A stretch of DNA of 12,786 bases from Candidatus Cloacimonadota bacterium (GTDB lineage: Bacteria > Cloacimonadota > Cloacimonadia > Cloacimonadales > TCS61). The notes beneath the pieces are model-generated. The model ran no database searches, had not been told where the DNA came from, and saw only the letters and a program-made list of their open reading frames with translations. Made by a program: the position numbers and the translations under genes. How positions within the stretch are numbered: position 1 is the first letter of the stretch; the number at the start of each line of letters is the position of its first letter. The DNA is taken from contig JAGGWC010000110.1 in assembly GCA_021157645.1 (NCBI GenBank), positions 1-12,786 of the forward strand, written 5' to 3'. Of the stretch, positions 7,055 through 12,465 are shown piece after piece.

Positions 7055-7535
7055 AAATAAATTATTGTCTATGGCAGTACCAAAAATTGAAAATGATCAA
7101 TTTGAACAGATTTTGAGAAACAAACTGGTAAGAAAATATCACAGCAGGGAAAGTAAGTATATTAGTAAATTCCGCTATTCAATTGCCTTTGCAAGCGTTC
7201 TGCTTGTATTCATCCTTTCATTATTTATTTTCCCTGAGATTAGTTCTAAGGTAAATGAAGTTGCTTTTAATAAAGAAGTAGCTACTCAGGAAACTAATAA
7301 TACAAATTATTCGGATGATGAATTTTTTACAAAATTTGCTGAGGATAATAATAAATTTTACTACACTTCAATCCATAATCCAAATTTGAAAAATAGGATC
7401 GATCCAGAAAAATATAGAGAAGATAAAGCTTATGTTATCCGAAAATATGTATCCCGAGATTCACAAGCAATAATGATTATTTCCGAATTCAATAAACCGG
7501 CAATGAAAAAACAGTTGCGTGAAGTCAGCTTTTAA
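7041..7535 (+). CDS. single-span membrane protein, probable cognate anti-sigma factor
   Basis: The 164-residue protein starts at ATG 7041, 14 nt inside the sigma gene, with AAGGG at 7027-7031. A cytoplasmic-sized N-terminus (1-45, charged, helical) precedes one membrane span (about 46-66, SIAFASVLLVFILSLFIF), then an outer domain of about 100 polar, acidic residues. This topology and the overlap with a sigma gene are what anti-sigma factors such as RseA or FecR-like proteins show. I do not see a zinc-binding HxxxCxxC motif in the N-terminus, so it would not be a ZAS-type anti-sigma. The function is inferred from position and topology; sequence alone does not name a family. Confidence 0.6.
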   Translation: MKDLENKLLSMAVPKIENDQFEQILRNKLVRKYHSRESKYISKFRYSIAFASVLLVFILSLFIFPEISSKVNEVAFNKEVATQETNNTNYSDDEFFTKFAEDNNKFYYTSIHNPNLKNRIDPEKYREDKAYVIRKYVSRDSQAIMIISEFNKPAMKKQLREVSF

Positions 7536-7587
7536 GTGAAACCTGAAATTGTTGCTATTTATAAGTAATTTCTACACAAGAGTGTTT

Positions 7588-7687
7588 TGTCATCCTGACA
7601 AATCTTACACGTTGTTCTCAGGAAGAATCTCCGCTTAAAATGAGATTCTTCGTTAGAAATTGCTTCGAAGATTTCCTCAGAAAGACA
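7588..7687. repeat. TGTCATCCTGA-type intergenic palindromic element
   Basis: Imperfect ends TGTCATCCTGA (7588-7598) and TCAGAAAGACA (7677-7687) enclose a perfect 9-bp hairpin, AAGAATCTC (7623-7631) with GAGATTCTT (7642-7650), loop 10 nt. Elements with these ends (GTCATCCTGA...TCAGxATGAC) recur between genes in many bacterial genomes and give spurious reading frames. It occupies the first third of the 347-bp gap 7536-7882. Confidence 0.65.
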
Positions 7688-7726
7688 GCATTTTATATTT
7701 TGCAGAACACTTGTATGTATGGCTGG

Positions 7727-7844
7727 TTCAATCGTCTCGATTGAATCAAATGTTTTAACAGGTCGTTTAGATTTGAAAGAAAAGTAAAAGGTTGTTTTCG
7801 AGACGAAAACAAGAAACAGTTTAGACTTCTTGGGACGAGAAGTC
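7727..7844 (+). promoter_or_regulatory. three-hairpin leader before the PDZ-protein gene
   Basis: Three hairpins stand in a row. H1 is TTCAATCG/CGATTGAA (7727-7734, 7738-7745) with loop TCT. H2 is TTGTTTTCG/CGAAAACAA (7792-7800, 7804-7812) with loop AGA. H3 is GACTTCT/AGAAGTC (7824-7830, 7838-7844). The apex of H1, TCGTCTCGA (7732-7740), is the exact reverse complement of the apex of H2, TCGAGACGA (7798-7806). The block ends 38 nt before the ATG at 7883. It may be a structured 5' leader, or decayed intergenic repeats. None of the hairpins is followed by a long T-run, so they are not simple terminators. Confidence 0.45.
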
Positions 7845-7882
7845 CAACAAAAAAAGTTTAACAAAAAATATTTGGAGGAGAA

Positions 7883-9154
7883 ATGAAAAAAGTAATTGTT
7901 ATTTTGTTGATAAGTTTAATGCTGATGAGTATCTCGTTATTCGCAAGATCCAAAGTTAGAATGGGAGTAGTTTTGAGTGAAAACTCAAAAGAACAATATG
8001 GTGTTCTGATAAAAAAAGTTACCGATGAGAGTCCTGCAGCAAAAGCCGGGTTAAAAACAGGTGATATTCTTTTAATGATTGATGAGGATAAAATATACAC
8101 TATAGATCAAGTGAAGAAAATGCTCTCTTTCTTTGAGCCTGAGCAGAGGATCAAGATCACTTTTAAAAGAGGAGAGATTACAGATACTTGCTTTCTAATT
8201 TTGGAAGAGAAAAAAACACCTGAGATTCCAAAAAGAACCTATATGGGTTTGGTCCTGGAAAATATGGATGACAACACAAGAAAGAAGTTCAAATTGGAAA
8301 AATCTTTTGGAATAATGATCAGTGACGTTGTGGAAGATTCTCCGGCTGATGAAGCTGGATTGAAAAATGAAGATGTGCTTTTAACCTTTGCTGATGAAAA
8401 GATATTTACTGTAGATCAATTGTTAAAAATGTTGAAAAATTACAAACCGGAAGATAAAATAACCCTCGAAATTCTGCGAGGAAAAAAGAATAAAAAAATC
8501 GATATTATTCTGGGTGAAAAGGAAGATAAATTAAATTACTTTTTCTCTGGAAGAGACGGTTCATTTGATTTATTCAGCACACCGGAAAATGTCTTATTCT
8601 ACCAATATGATCTTCACGACAATGATAAATGGATTGGTGTGCAATTGAATTTAAACAAGCAGATAAATATACAAGATGGTGAAGAGGAAGTAACAACAGA
8701 AACTACAATCACAAAAGTAATTGAAGGATCTCCGGCCGAAAAAGCCGGATTGAAAGATGGTGACATCATAATTGCTGTAGAAAATAAAAAAGATCTGGAA
8801 ATTGGAGAAGCAATAAAAGATAAAGAAATTGGAGATGAGCTTGTCCTCACCATTAAAAGAGATGGGAAAACTCAGGACATTGTTGTTGCCATCGGAGAGA
8901 GAGAATCTCTAAATTCTGAAAAGAAAGTGGAGGTTACAATTGATGATGGTGAGATTAAGATTATGATAGATGGTGTAGAGAAAAATATTGGAGACCTCGG
9001 TGACTTTTATGATGAATTTGAAAAAATACAGATGATCAAACATATTAATCTTGAAGATCTGGATGATGCGAGAGATGATCTTAACAAAGTAAAAGAAGAG
9101 ATGAAAAATATTGATATCAATATTGAAATATTAGATACTGATGACGAACTCTAA
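7883..9154 (+). CDS. exported protein with three PDZ domains, no protease domain
   Basis: The 423-residue product has a signal peptide (MKKVIVILLISLMLMSISLFA, cut before RSK) and three PDZ domains. They lie at about 27-108 (ESPAAKAGLKTGDILLMID), 120-212 (DSPADEAGLKNEDVLLTFA) and 250-338 (GSPAEKAGLKDGDIIIAVE). The repeated SPAxxAGLKxxD block is the PDZ carboxylate-loop helix region found in HtrA/Deg proteases. There is no trypsin-like domain and no GNSGGP motif, so it is a periplasmic binder or adaptor, not a DegP. The last 85 residues are acidic and helical. GGAGG (7874-7878) precedes the ATG. It follows a sigma/anti-sigma pair in the same direction, suggesting a role in sensing or handling envelope proteins. 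A terminator follows at once. Confidence 0.85.
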   Translation: MKKVIVILLISLMLMSISLFARSKVRMGVVLSENSKEQYGVLIKKVTDESPAAKAGLKTGDILLMIDEDKIYTIDQVKKMLSFFEPEQRIKITFKRGEITDTCFLILEEKKTPEIPKRTYMGLVLENMDDNTRKKFKLEKSFGIMISDVVEDSPADEAGLKNEDVLLTFADEKIFTVDQLLKMLKNYKPEDKITLEILRGKKNKKIDIILGEKEDKLNYFFSGRDGSFDLFSTPENVLFYQYDLHDNDKWIGVQLNLNKQINIQDGEEEVTTETTITKVIEGSPAEKAGLKDGDIIIAVENKKDLEIGEAIKDKEIGDELVLTIKRDGKTQDIVVAIGERESLNSEKKVEVTIDDGEIKIMIDGVEKNIGDLGDFYDEFEKIQMIKHINLEDLDDARDDLNKVKEEMKNIDINIEILDTDDEL

Positions 9155-9184
9155 TACCCTCCCTAAAGGTTATTAGCAAAAAGT

Positions 9185-9218
9185 AAAGACCCTTGATCTC
9201 TCTGGGGTCTTTTCTTTT
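9185..9218 (+). terminator. Rho-independent terminator after the PDZ gene
   Basis: AAAGACCC (9185-9192) pairs with GGGTCTTT (9205-9212) around a 12-nt loop, followed by TCTTTT. It starts 30 nt after the stop codon at 9154. Confidence 0.85.
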
Positions 9219-9257
9219 ATACAAACTTTAGAAATTGTTGATAGGTTATTCCTCTGC

Positions 9258-9329
9258 TTGTCATTCCCGTGAAAACGGGAATCTGAAAGCATAATAATAT
9301 AGATTCCCAATTGGAGTTGGGAATGACAA
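9258..9329. repeat. GGGAATGACA-type double-hairpin intergenic repeat
   Basis: Ends TTGTCATTCCC (9258-9268) and GGGAATGACAA (9319-9329) are exact inverted repeats. Inside, ATTCCCGT/ACGGGAAT (9263-9270, 9275-9282) closes a GAAA loop, and ATTCCCAA/TTGGGAAT (9303-9310, 9317-9324) closes TTGGAG. A half copy lies at 10138-10158, on the other side of the AMMECR1-family gene. Confidence 0.8.
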
Positions 9330-9350
9330 TTTTTCATAAAAAAAATTACT

Positions 9351-9462
9351 TTGCGGATGGTTAGAACTAAGGTGAATTAACCTCCGCAATGGTAATCTTT
9401 CAGATCTGTATTCAATACAGTAGTAATATCCAACCATTGCGAAGGTCAAAGACCATTCGCAA
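9351..9462 (-). repeat. TTGCGAA hairpin repeat, copy 1
   Basis: A hairpin lies at each end. Left: TTGCGGA-t-GGTTA (9351-9363) pairs with TAACC-TCCGCAA (9378-9389). Right: TTGCGAA-GGTC (9437-9447), loop AAA, then GACC-a-TTCGCAA (9451-9462). A perfect CTGTATT/AATACAG hairpin (9406-9420) sits between them. On the minus strand 9429-9464 is identical over 36 nt to 10281-10316. With the repeat at 9258-9329 and the terminator it fills the gap 9155-9486, which holds no gene. Confidence 0.8.
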
Positions 9463-9486
9463 GGGTTAACATCTTTTTTCTAAATT

Positions 9487-10029
9487 TTATTCACTAAATT
9501 CTTCTACTTGGAAAATATAGATTTCAGTATTTGCATCTTTGTAAGCATCGGCGGGTAATCCGGCTTTAGACGAGCATAAACTTCTTAAAAAAGTCTCACG
9601 ATCCCAATTTGTATCAACAGCTACTTGTGGTAAATAAACTCCACTACGAAACCCTTTTTTAATCCAAACGCCATCAATTCCCATGCGAATTTTTTTATAA
9701 TCAGATATTCTTTTCATGGGTGACAATACAGAAATTTCAATTTCAATTTGTTCTAATTCTTCTTCTTGAACAGACGGGAAACGAGGATCTTCAAATGCAG
9801 TGGCAACAGCCATTCTTATTACAGCTTTATACAATGGCATTTGCGCGTTCATCTGTCCTATGCAACCTCGAAGATTTTTATTTTTATGCAAAGTTACAAA
9901 TACAGCTCGCTCTTCCAGAAAAAATCTATTTTCAGTAGTGATTGGATTATAATGTTGATTATGTTCTAAATAATATTCGATGCTTCTTCTGGATAGATCT
10001 AATAATTGTGATCTGTCCTTTTTGTTCAT
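9487..10029 (-). CDS. amrA: AMMECR1-domain protein (AmmeMemoRadiSam system protein A)
   Basis: The 180-residue protein is full length for the AMMECR1 domain. The diagnostic motif LRGCIGQMNAQMPLYKAV is present (about residues 53-70), preceded by AVFVTLHKNKN and followed by AVATAFEDPRFPSV and IEIEISVLSPM, the two conserved blocks of the family. The C-terminal VAVDTNWDRETFLRSLCSSK matches the W-x2-E-x-FL-x-LC-x-KAG region. AAGGAG lies 9 nt before the ATG at 10027-10029. In many bacteria this gene accompanies a Memo-like protein and a radical SAM protein, sometimes fused; neither is adjacent here. Biochemical function is not established with confidence. The gene sits alone between inverted copies of two intergenic repeat families. 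The symbol follows the three-part system name and is less certain than the family. Confidence 0.88.
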   Translation of the reverse strand: MNKKDRSQLLDLSRRSIEYYLEHNQHYNPITTENRFFLEERAVFVTLHKNKNLRGCIGQMNAQMPLYKAVIRMAVATAFEDPRFPSVQEEELEQIEIEISVLSPMKRISDYKKIRMGIDGVWIKKGFRSGVYLPQVAVDTNWDRETFLRSLCSSKAGLPADAYKDANTEIYIFQVEEFSE

Positions 10030-10137
10030 AATTTAATTCTCCTTAAATTCAGATATTTATATCTACTTTTATTAGCAACCTAAATTTATTTATGATGTAA
10101 GATATTTCTTTTCCTTGCAGTAAATGTTTAGGGTGAG

Positions 10138-10158
10138 ATTCCCAATCAAGTTGGGAAT
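10138..10158. repeat. half copy of the GGGAATGACA-type repeat
   Basis: ATTCCCAA (10138-10145), loop TCAAG, TTGGGAAT (10151-10158), then GACAG. It matches the second hairpin of 9258-9329 in stem but not in loop (TTGGAG there). Confidence 0.75.
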
Positions 10159-10183
10159 GACAGCAATAATTTTTATATTCTCT

Positions 10184-10206
10184 CTTCCCTTTAATTTAAG
10201 GGGAAG
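10184..10206. repeat. small palindrome CTTCCC/GGGAAG
   Basis: CTTCCC (10184-10189) pairs with GGGAAG (10201-10206). The stem continues inward through T10190-G10200 and TTA/TAA to a 3-nt loop. It is followed by GGGCTGGGGATAGG, a GC-rich string common in intergenic repeats. Confidence 0.5.
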
Positions 10207-10280
10207 GGCTGGGGATAGGCTTCTTTTTTCAGTGGCTTCTATATATTCTCTCTTTCTCTTTTCCTGCATGAGTAAGAAGA

Positions 10281-10336
10281 CCTTGCGAATGGTCTTTGAC
10301 CTTCGCAATGGTTGGAATATACATAACCATTCGCAA
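10281..10336 (+). repeat. TTGCGAA hairpin repeat, copy 2
   Basis: TTGCGAA-t-GGTC (10283-10294), loop TTT, GACC-TTCGCAA (10298-10308) forms an 11-bp stem with one bulged base. The outer ends TTGCGAATGGT (10283-10293) and ACCATTCGCAA (10326-10336) are also perfect inverted repeats, so two mutually exclusive folds are possible. In the wider gap 10030-10667 I see this copy, the two palindromes above, a weak ATCAAGA/TCTTGAT pair (10393-10424), the promoter at 10455 and the hairpin at 10576, but no gene. Confidence 0.8.
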
Positions 10337-10454
10337 CAAAATGTGTGTTTAATAACAAGGTAAAAAATCCTAACTAAAGGAGTAAAAAAGAAATCAAGAA
10401 ATCTATATTACGAGAAATCTTGATAAACTATATTCTTCTTTTCTCTTTTTCTTC

Positions 10455-10483
10455 TTGACGTAGGTTTGATCTATTTATTTTAT
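10455..10483 (+). promoter_or_regulatory. candidate sigma-70 promoter for the parA operon
   Basis: TTGACG (10455-10460), a 17-bp spacer and TTTTAT (10478-10483), with a T-rich stretch just upstream. It would give a leader of roughly 175 nt. The string TTCTTGACGT recurs before the surface-protein gene at 12143-12152. Confidence 0.45.
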
Positions 10484-10575
10484 CAATTCGATGTAAGATT
10501 ATAAAATCTGAGCAGGTTTAAATCTTTGAATTTGAGGTTTCTTATTAATATGTTAAATTCTCAGGTGCATTAAAA

Positions 10576-10600
10576 AATTTATAAGTTTTCCTTATAAATT
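10576..10600 (+). promoter_or_regulatory. perfect 10-bp palindrome in the parA leader; operator or leader hairpin
   Basis: AATTTATAAG (10576-10585) and CTTATAAATT (10591-10600) are exact inverted repeats with loop TTTTC. GCAGGT (10512-10517) and ACCTGC (10616-10621) could close a larger structure around it. Partition operons often have operator or centromere sites here, bound by the ribbon-helix-helix partner; that role is inference. Confidence 0.4.
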
Positions 10601-10667
10601 AGAAACAGATTTCTGACCTGCCCACAATGTGGTTTTAATTATGAATTATAAATCAAAGAAGGTGAAA

Positions 10668-11405
10668 ATGAAAATTATAGCTTTAACCAACCAAAAAGGT
10701 GGTGTCGCAAAATCTACTTCCACTCTGAATATAGCTGCAGGACTGGTCATGCTTAAGAAAAAAGTTCTGATAGTTGATCTCGATCCTCAAGCATCTTTAA
10801 CAGATTTTTTAGGTATTCCAACTGAAGATAGTTTTGATATCTATGATGTTCTAACAGGTAACAAAAATGTAAATGATGTAATTGTAGAAAAAGAAGGTTT
10901 ATCAATTATCCCTTCTTCTATAGATTGGGCAGAAGAAACTCTTGAAAGCGATCCTTATTTGCTTACCAATACATTTAAGGATGTAGCCGGCTATGATTTT
11001 GTTCTCCTCGATTGTCCTCCACATTTGGGTCTATTAAATCTGAATGCCTTAATTCTTGCAGACAGCATTATTATTCCAATAAAAAGTCAGATAGCACCTC
11101 TGAAATCACTTAACAAACTTTTCAAAGCTATAAATGGAATAAAGGAAACGTTTGATAAAGAGATAAATATTCTCGGGTTTCTTTTAACTGAATTTGATTC
11201 CAGAACAAACCTAAGCAAAGAAGTTAGAGAAATTATAGCAGAAAATTTTCCTGATAAACTTTTTAAAACACCTGTTAGAACCAATGTATCTATAGCAGAA
11301 TCCATTTCTTATAACAAATCAGTCTTAAAATATGCTCCTTCGTCACATGGGGCAGAGGATTATTTGAAAATTTCTAAAGAATTAATCTACAGGAGTAAAA
11401 AATGA
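10668..11405 (+). CDS. parA: ParA-family partition ATPase
   Basis: ATG at 10668 is taken as start: GAAGG (10658-10662) is 5 nt upstream and the protein then begins MKIIALTNQKGGVAKST as ParA proteins do. A GTG at 10629 and an ATG at 10641 are in frame but lack a clear SD. The 245-residue product has the deviant Walker A KGGVAKST (signature K10, catalytic K15), Walker A' LIVDLDPQAS (37-43 region) and Walker B FVLLDCPP (D115). The IPIKSQIAPLKSL segment is the usual ParA switch region. It has no N-terminal DNA-binding domain, so it is a short ParA (type Ib or Soj-like). It would bind DNA non-specifically with ATP and be driven by the protein encoded next. The operon lies between two copies of one hairpin repeat. 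Confidence 0.88.
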   Translation: MKIIALTNQKGGVAKSTSTLNIAAGLVMLKKKVLIVDLDPQASLTDFLGIPTEDSFDIYDVLTGNKNVNDVIVEKEGLSIIPSSIDWAEETLESDPYLLTNTFKDVAGYDFVLLDCPPHLGLLNLNALILADSIIIPIKSQIAPLKSLNKLFKAINGIKETFDKEINILGFLLTEFDSRTNLSKEVREIIAENFPDKLFKTPVRTNVSIAESISYNKSVLKYAPSSHGAEDYLKISKELIYRSKK

Positions 11406-11692
11406 CAAAAAAAATTATTACTAAAAAGGGTCTATTCAACCATTATGTTCCTGCACAAAACAAATTATCCAAAGAAGGAAACACAATAACATCAGAAAAT
11501 ACTTCAATTCATAAAATAAATAATTCTAAGAACCTCGAACAAAATAAATCAACTTGGAAAAAAGTTAATATTCGGATGAATGAAGAGAATTATAATACTT
11601 TAAAAATCCATGCAATTCTAAACAAAACCAAATTAGAAGATCTATTCGATCAGATCATCTCAGATTTTATTAGTAAAATAGATTTTTTGTAA
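11402..11692 (+). CDS. ribbon-helix-helix partner of ParA, probable centromere-binding protein
   Basis: The ATG overlaps the parA stop in ATGA (11402-11405), with AGGAG at 11391-11395, so the two are translationally coupled. The 96-residue protein has a polar, low-complexity N-terminal tail (1-50, rich in K, N and S). The C-terminal half contains KKVNIRMNEENYNTLKIHAI and LEDLFDQIISDFI: a beta strand, then two helices, the pattern of MetJ/Arc ribbon-helix-helix dimers. A flexible tail plus ribbon-helix-helix is the build of type Ib partition proteins such as ParG, where the tail stimulates the ATPase. The short segment GLFNHYVPAQNK (10-21) is a candidate ParA-contacting peptide. No CTPase ParB domain is present. 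The DNA target is not identified. Confidence 0.7.
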   Translation: MTKKIITKKGLFNHYVPAQNKLSKEGNTITSENTSIHKINNSKNLEQNKSTWKKVNIRMNEENYNTLKIHAILNKTKLEDLFDQIISDFISKIDFL

Positions 11693-11714
11693 TATTCATA
11701 ATTTATTTAAAAAA

Positions 11715-11988
11715 CCTTGCGAATGGTCTTTACGACCTTCGCAATGGTTGAGTGAAGCGAATCCTTCGCAATGGTTGAAATATACTTAATCATTTGCAAA
11801 GTTTTTCTTTTTGCCCTTCGCAATGGTGACATTGATTGCTTCCAACTAATAGTTGAATTGTGAACCACCAACCATTAGTTGGCAGAAAGAATTCCAGTAT
11901 CGTTTTCAACGAGTTGAAAGCCGATACATTATTGCGGAGATTTCCAATCATCCGCAAGGTCTTTTCCTCATCTTTGCAATGGTTGGAA
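11715..11988 (+). repeat. TTGCGAA hairpin repeat, copy 3 (expanded, composite)
   Basis: Opens with TTGCGAA-t-GGTC (11717-11728), loop TTTAC, GACC-TTCGCAA (11734-11744): same stem as copy 2, different loop. CCTTCGCAATGG recurs at 11737, 11763 and 11815, and TCTTTGCAATGGTTGG at 11971. A TTGCGGA/TCCGCAA hairpin lies at 11932-11957. An apparently foreign hairpin GTATCG...CGATAC (11897-11927, with inner TTTCAAC/GTTGAAA) and CAACTA-a-TAGTTG near 11843 are nested inside. The whole gap 11693-12228 shows no convincing gene. Confidence 0.7.
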
Positions 11989-12145
11989 AACAGGAGATGG
12001 CTGTGATGATATCTCTTTTTTTTGGAAATGGTTAGGTAAATGTGTTAAAAAGTTAGAGAGAAAATTATGATCAAATTGAAAATATTTCTAATTATCGTTT
12101 ATTGAAAACACCGATTAACAAAATAACTACACCAATTTTTTTTTC

Positions 12146-12174
12146 TTGACGTTTAAGTAAAACTAATATTTAAA
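12146..12174 (+). promoter_or_regulatory. candidate sigma-70 promoter for the surface-protein gene
   Basis: TTGACG (12146-12151), a 17-bp spacer and TTTAAA (12169-12174), behind a run of T. The leader from here to the main ATG would be about 270 nt. Confidence 0.45.
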
Positions 12175-12189
12175 TGTCACCAGAAACTA

Positions 12190-12242
12190 AAAATAAAATG
12201 TAAATTTCAGACAGGAGGTTTATAAATTTTGAATTTTATTTT
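12190..12242 (+). promoter_or_regulatory. inverted repeat flanking the first ribosome-binding site of the leader
   Basis: AAAATAAAAT (12190-12199) and ATTTTATTTT (12233-12242) are exact 10-bp inverted repeats. GGAGG (12214-12218) lies in the loop and a TTG start (12229) just before the 3' arm. In RNA the pair could influence access to this site. It is AT-only, so chance pairing is plausible. Confidence 0.3.
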
Positions 12243-12276
12243 ACAAATGTTTATTACTAAAAGGTTTAACGAATGA
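12229..12276 (+). CDS. small leader frame 1 (15 aa), hypothetical
   Basis: TTG at 12229 lies 10 nt after GGAGG (12214-12218) and encodes MNFILQMFITKRFNE. Its TGA overlaps the ATG of the next frame (ATGA at 12273-12276). No similarity is recognised; it may be a leader peptide or chance. Confidence 0.25.
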   Translation: MNFILQMFITKRFNE

Positions 12277-12410
12277 AAGAAATCCATATAAAAAATGGAA
12301 AAAGTACGTATTTTCTTCTTCTTAACTATGAGGAATTCTACTTTGAAAATAAAAAAATTATAATACTATCGAAAATTTGGAGGAAATTTTATGAAAATTT
12401 CTATGTTTAA
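12273..12410 (+). CDS. small leader frame 2 (45 aa), hypothetical
   Basis: ATG at 12273 overlaps the previous stop and has AAAAGG (12259-12264) 8 nt upstream. The product starts MKEIHIKNGKSTYFLLLNYE and ends KFYENFYV: lysine-, tyrosine- and phenylalanine-rich, with no membrane span. Its stop (12408-12410) lies inside the next frame. Such composition is also what AT-rich non-coding DNA gives, so confidence is low. Confidence 0.25.
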   Translation: MKEIHIKNGKSTYFLLLNYEEFYFENKKIIILSKIWRKFYENFYV

Positions 12411-12465
12411 GAAAACTAAAAAAAATAATATTAAAAAAGGAGATTTCTATGAAAACGAAAAGTAA
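12391..12465 (+). CDS. small leader frame 3 (24 aa), hypothetical basic peptide
   Basis: ATG at 12391 has a strong SD, GGAGG at 12379-12383, with 7-nt spacing. The peptide MKISMFKKTKKNNIKKGDFY plus four residues is very basic. It overlaps the start of the surface-protein gene (ATG 12449) in another frame and ends at 12465. A -1 slip in the run of A at about 12417-12425 would join its basic N-terminus to the signal peptide of the next gene; translational coupling is the simpler reading. Confidence 0.35.
   Translation: MKISMFKKTKKNNIKKGDFYENEK

Noticed and set aside
7559..7864. Minus-strand 101-codon reading frame between the anti-sigma and PDZ genes
   Set aside because: It is the translation of the palindromic element 7588-7687 and the hairpins 7727-7844; such repeats commonly give spurious frames.
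7883..9154. HtrA/DegP-type serine protease
   Set aside because: PDZ domains are present but there is no trypsin-like domain, no His-Asp-Ser arrangement and no GNSGGP.
10124..10363. 79-codon plus-strand frame and its minus-strand counterpart upstream of parA
   Set aside because: Both run through three different intergenic palindromes and show no family pattern.
10668..11405. MinD or a flagellar/chemotaxis ParA homologue instead of a partition ATPase
   Set aside because: No C-terminal amphipathic membrane-targeting helix of the MinD kind is seen, and the overlapping ribbon-helix-helix gene points to a partition-type pair.
9351..11988. CRISPR array, suggested by recurring CCTTCGCAATGG strings
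   Set aside because: Spacing is irregular, copies occur in both orientations, and there are no equal-length spacers or cas genes.
11853..12035. 60-codon plus-strand frame after the partition genes
   Set aside because: It is translated from the nested hairpins and copy 3 of the TTGCGAA repeat, with no ribosome-binding site.
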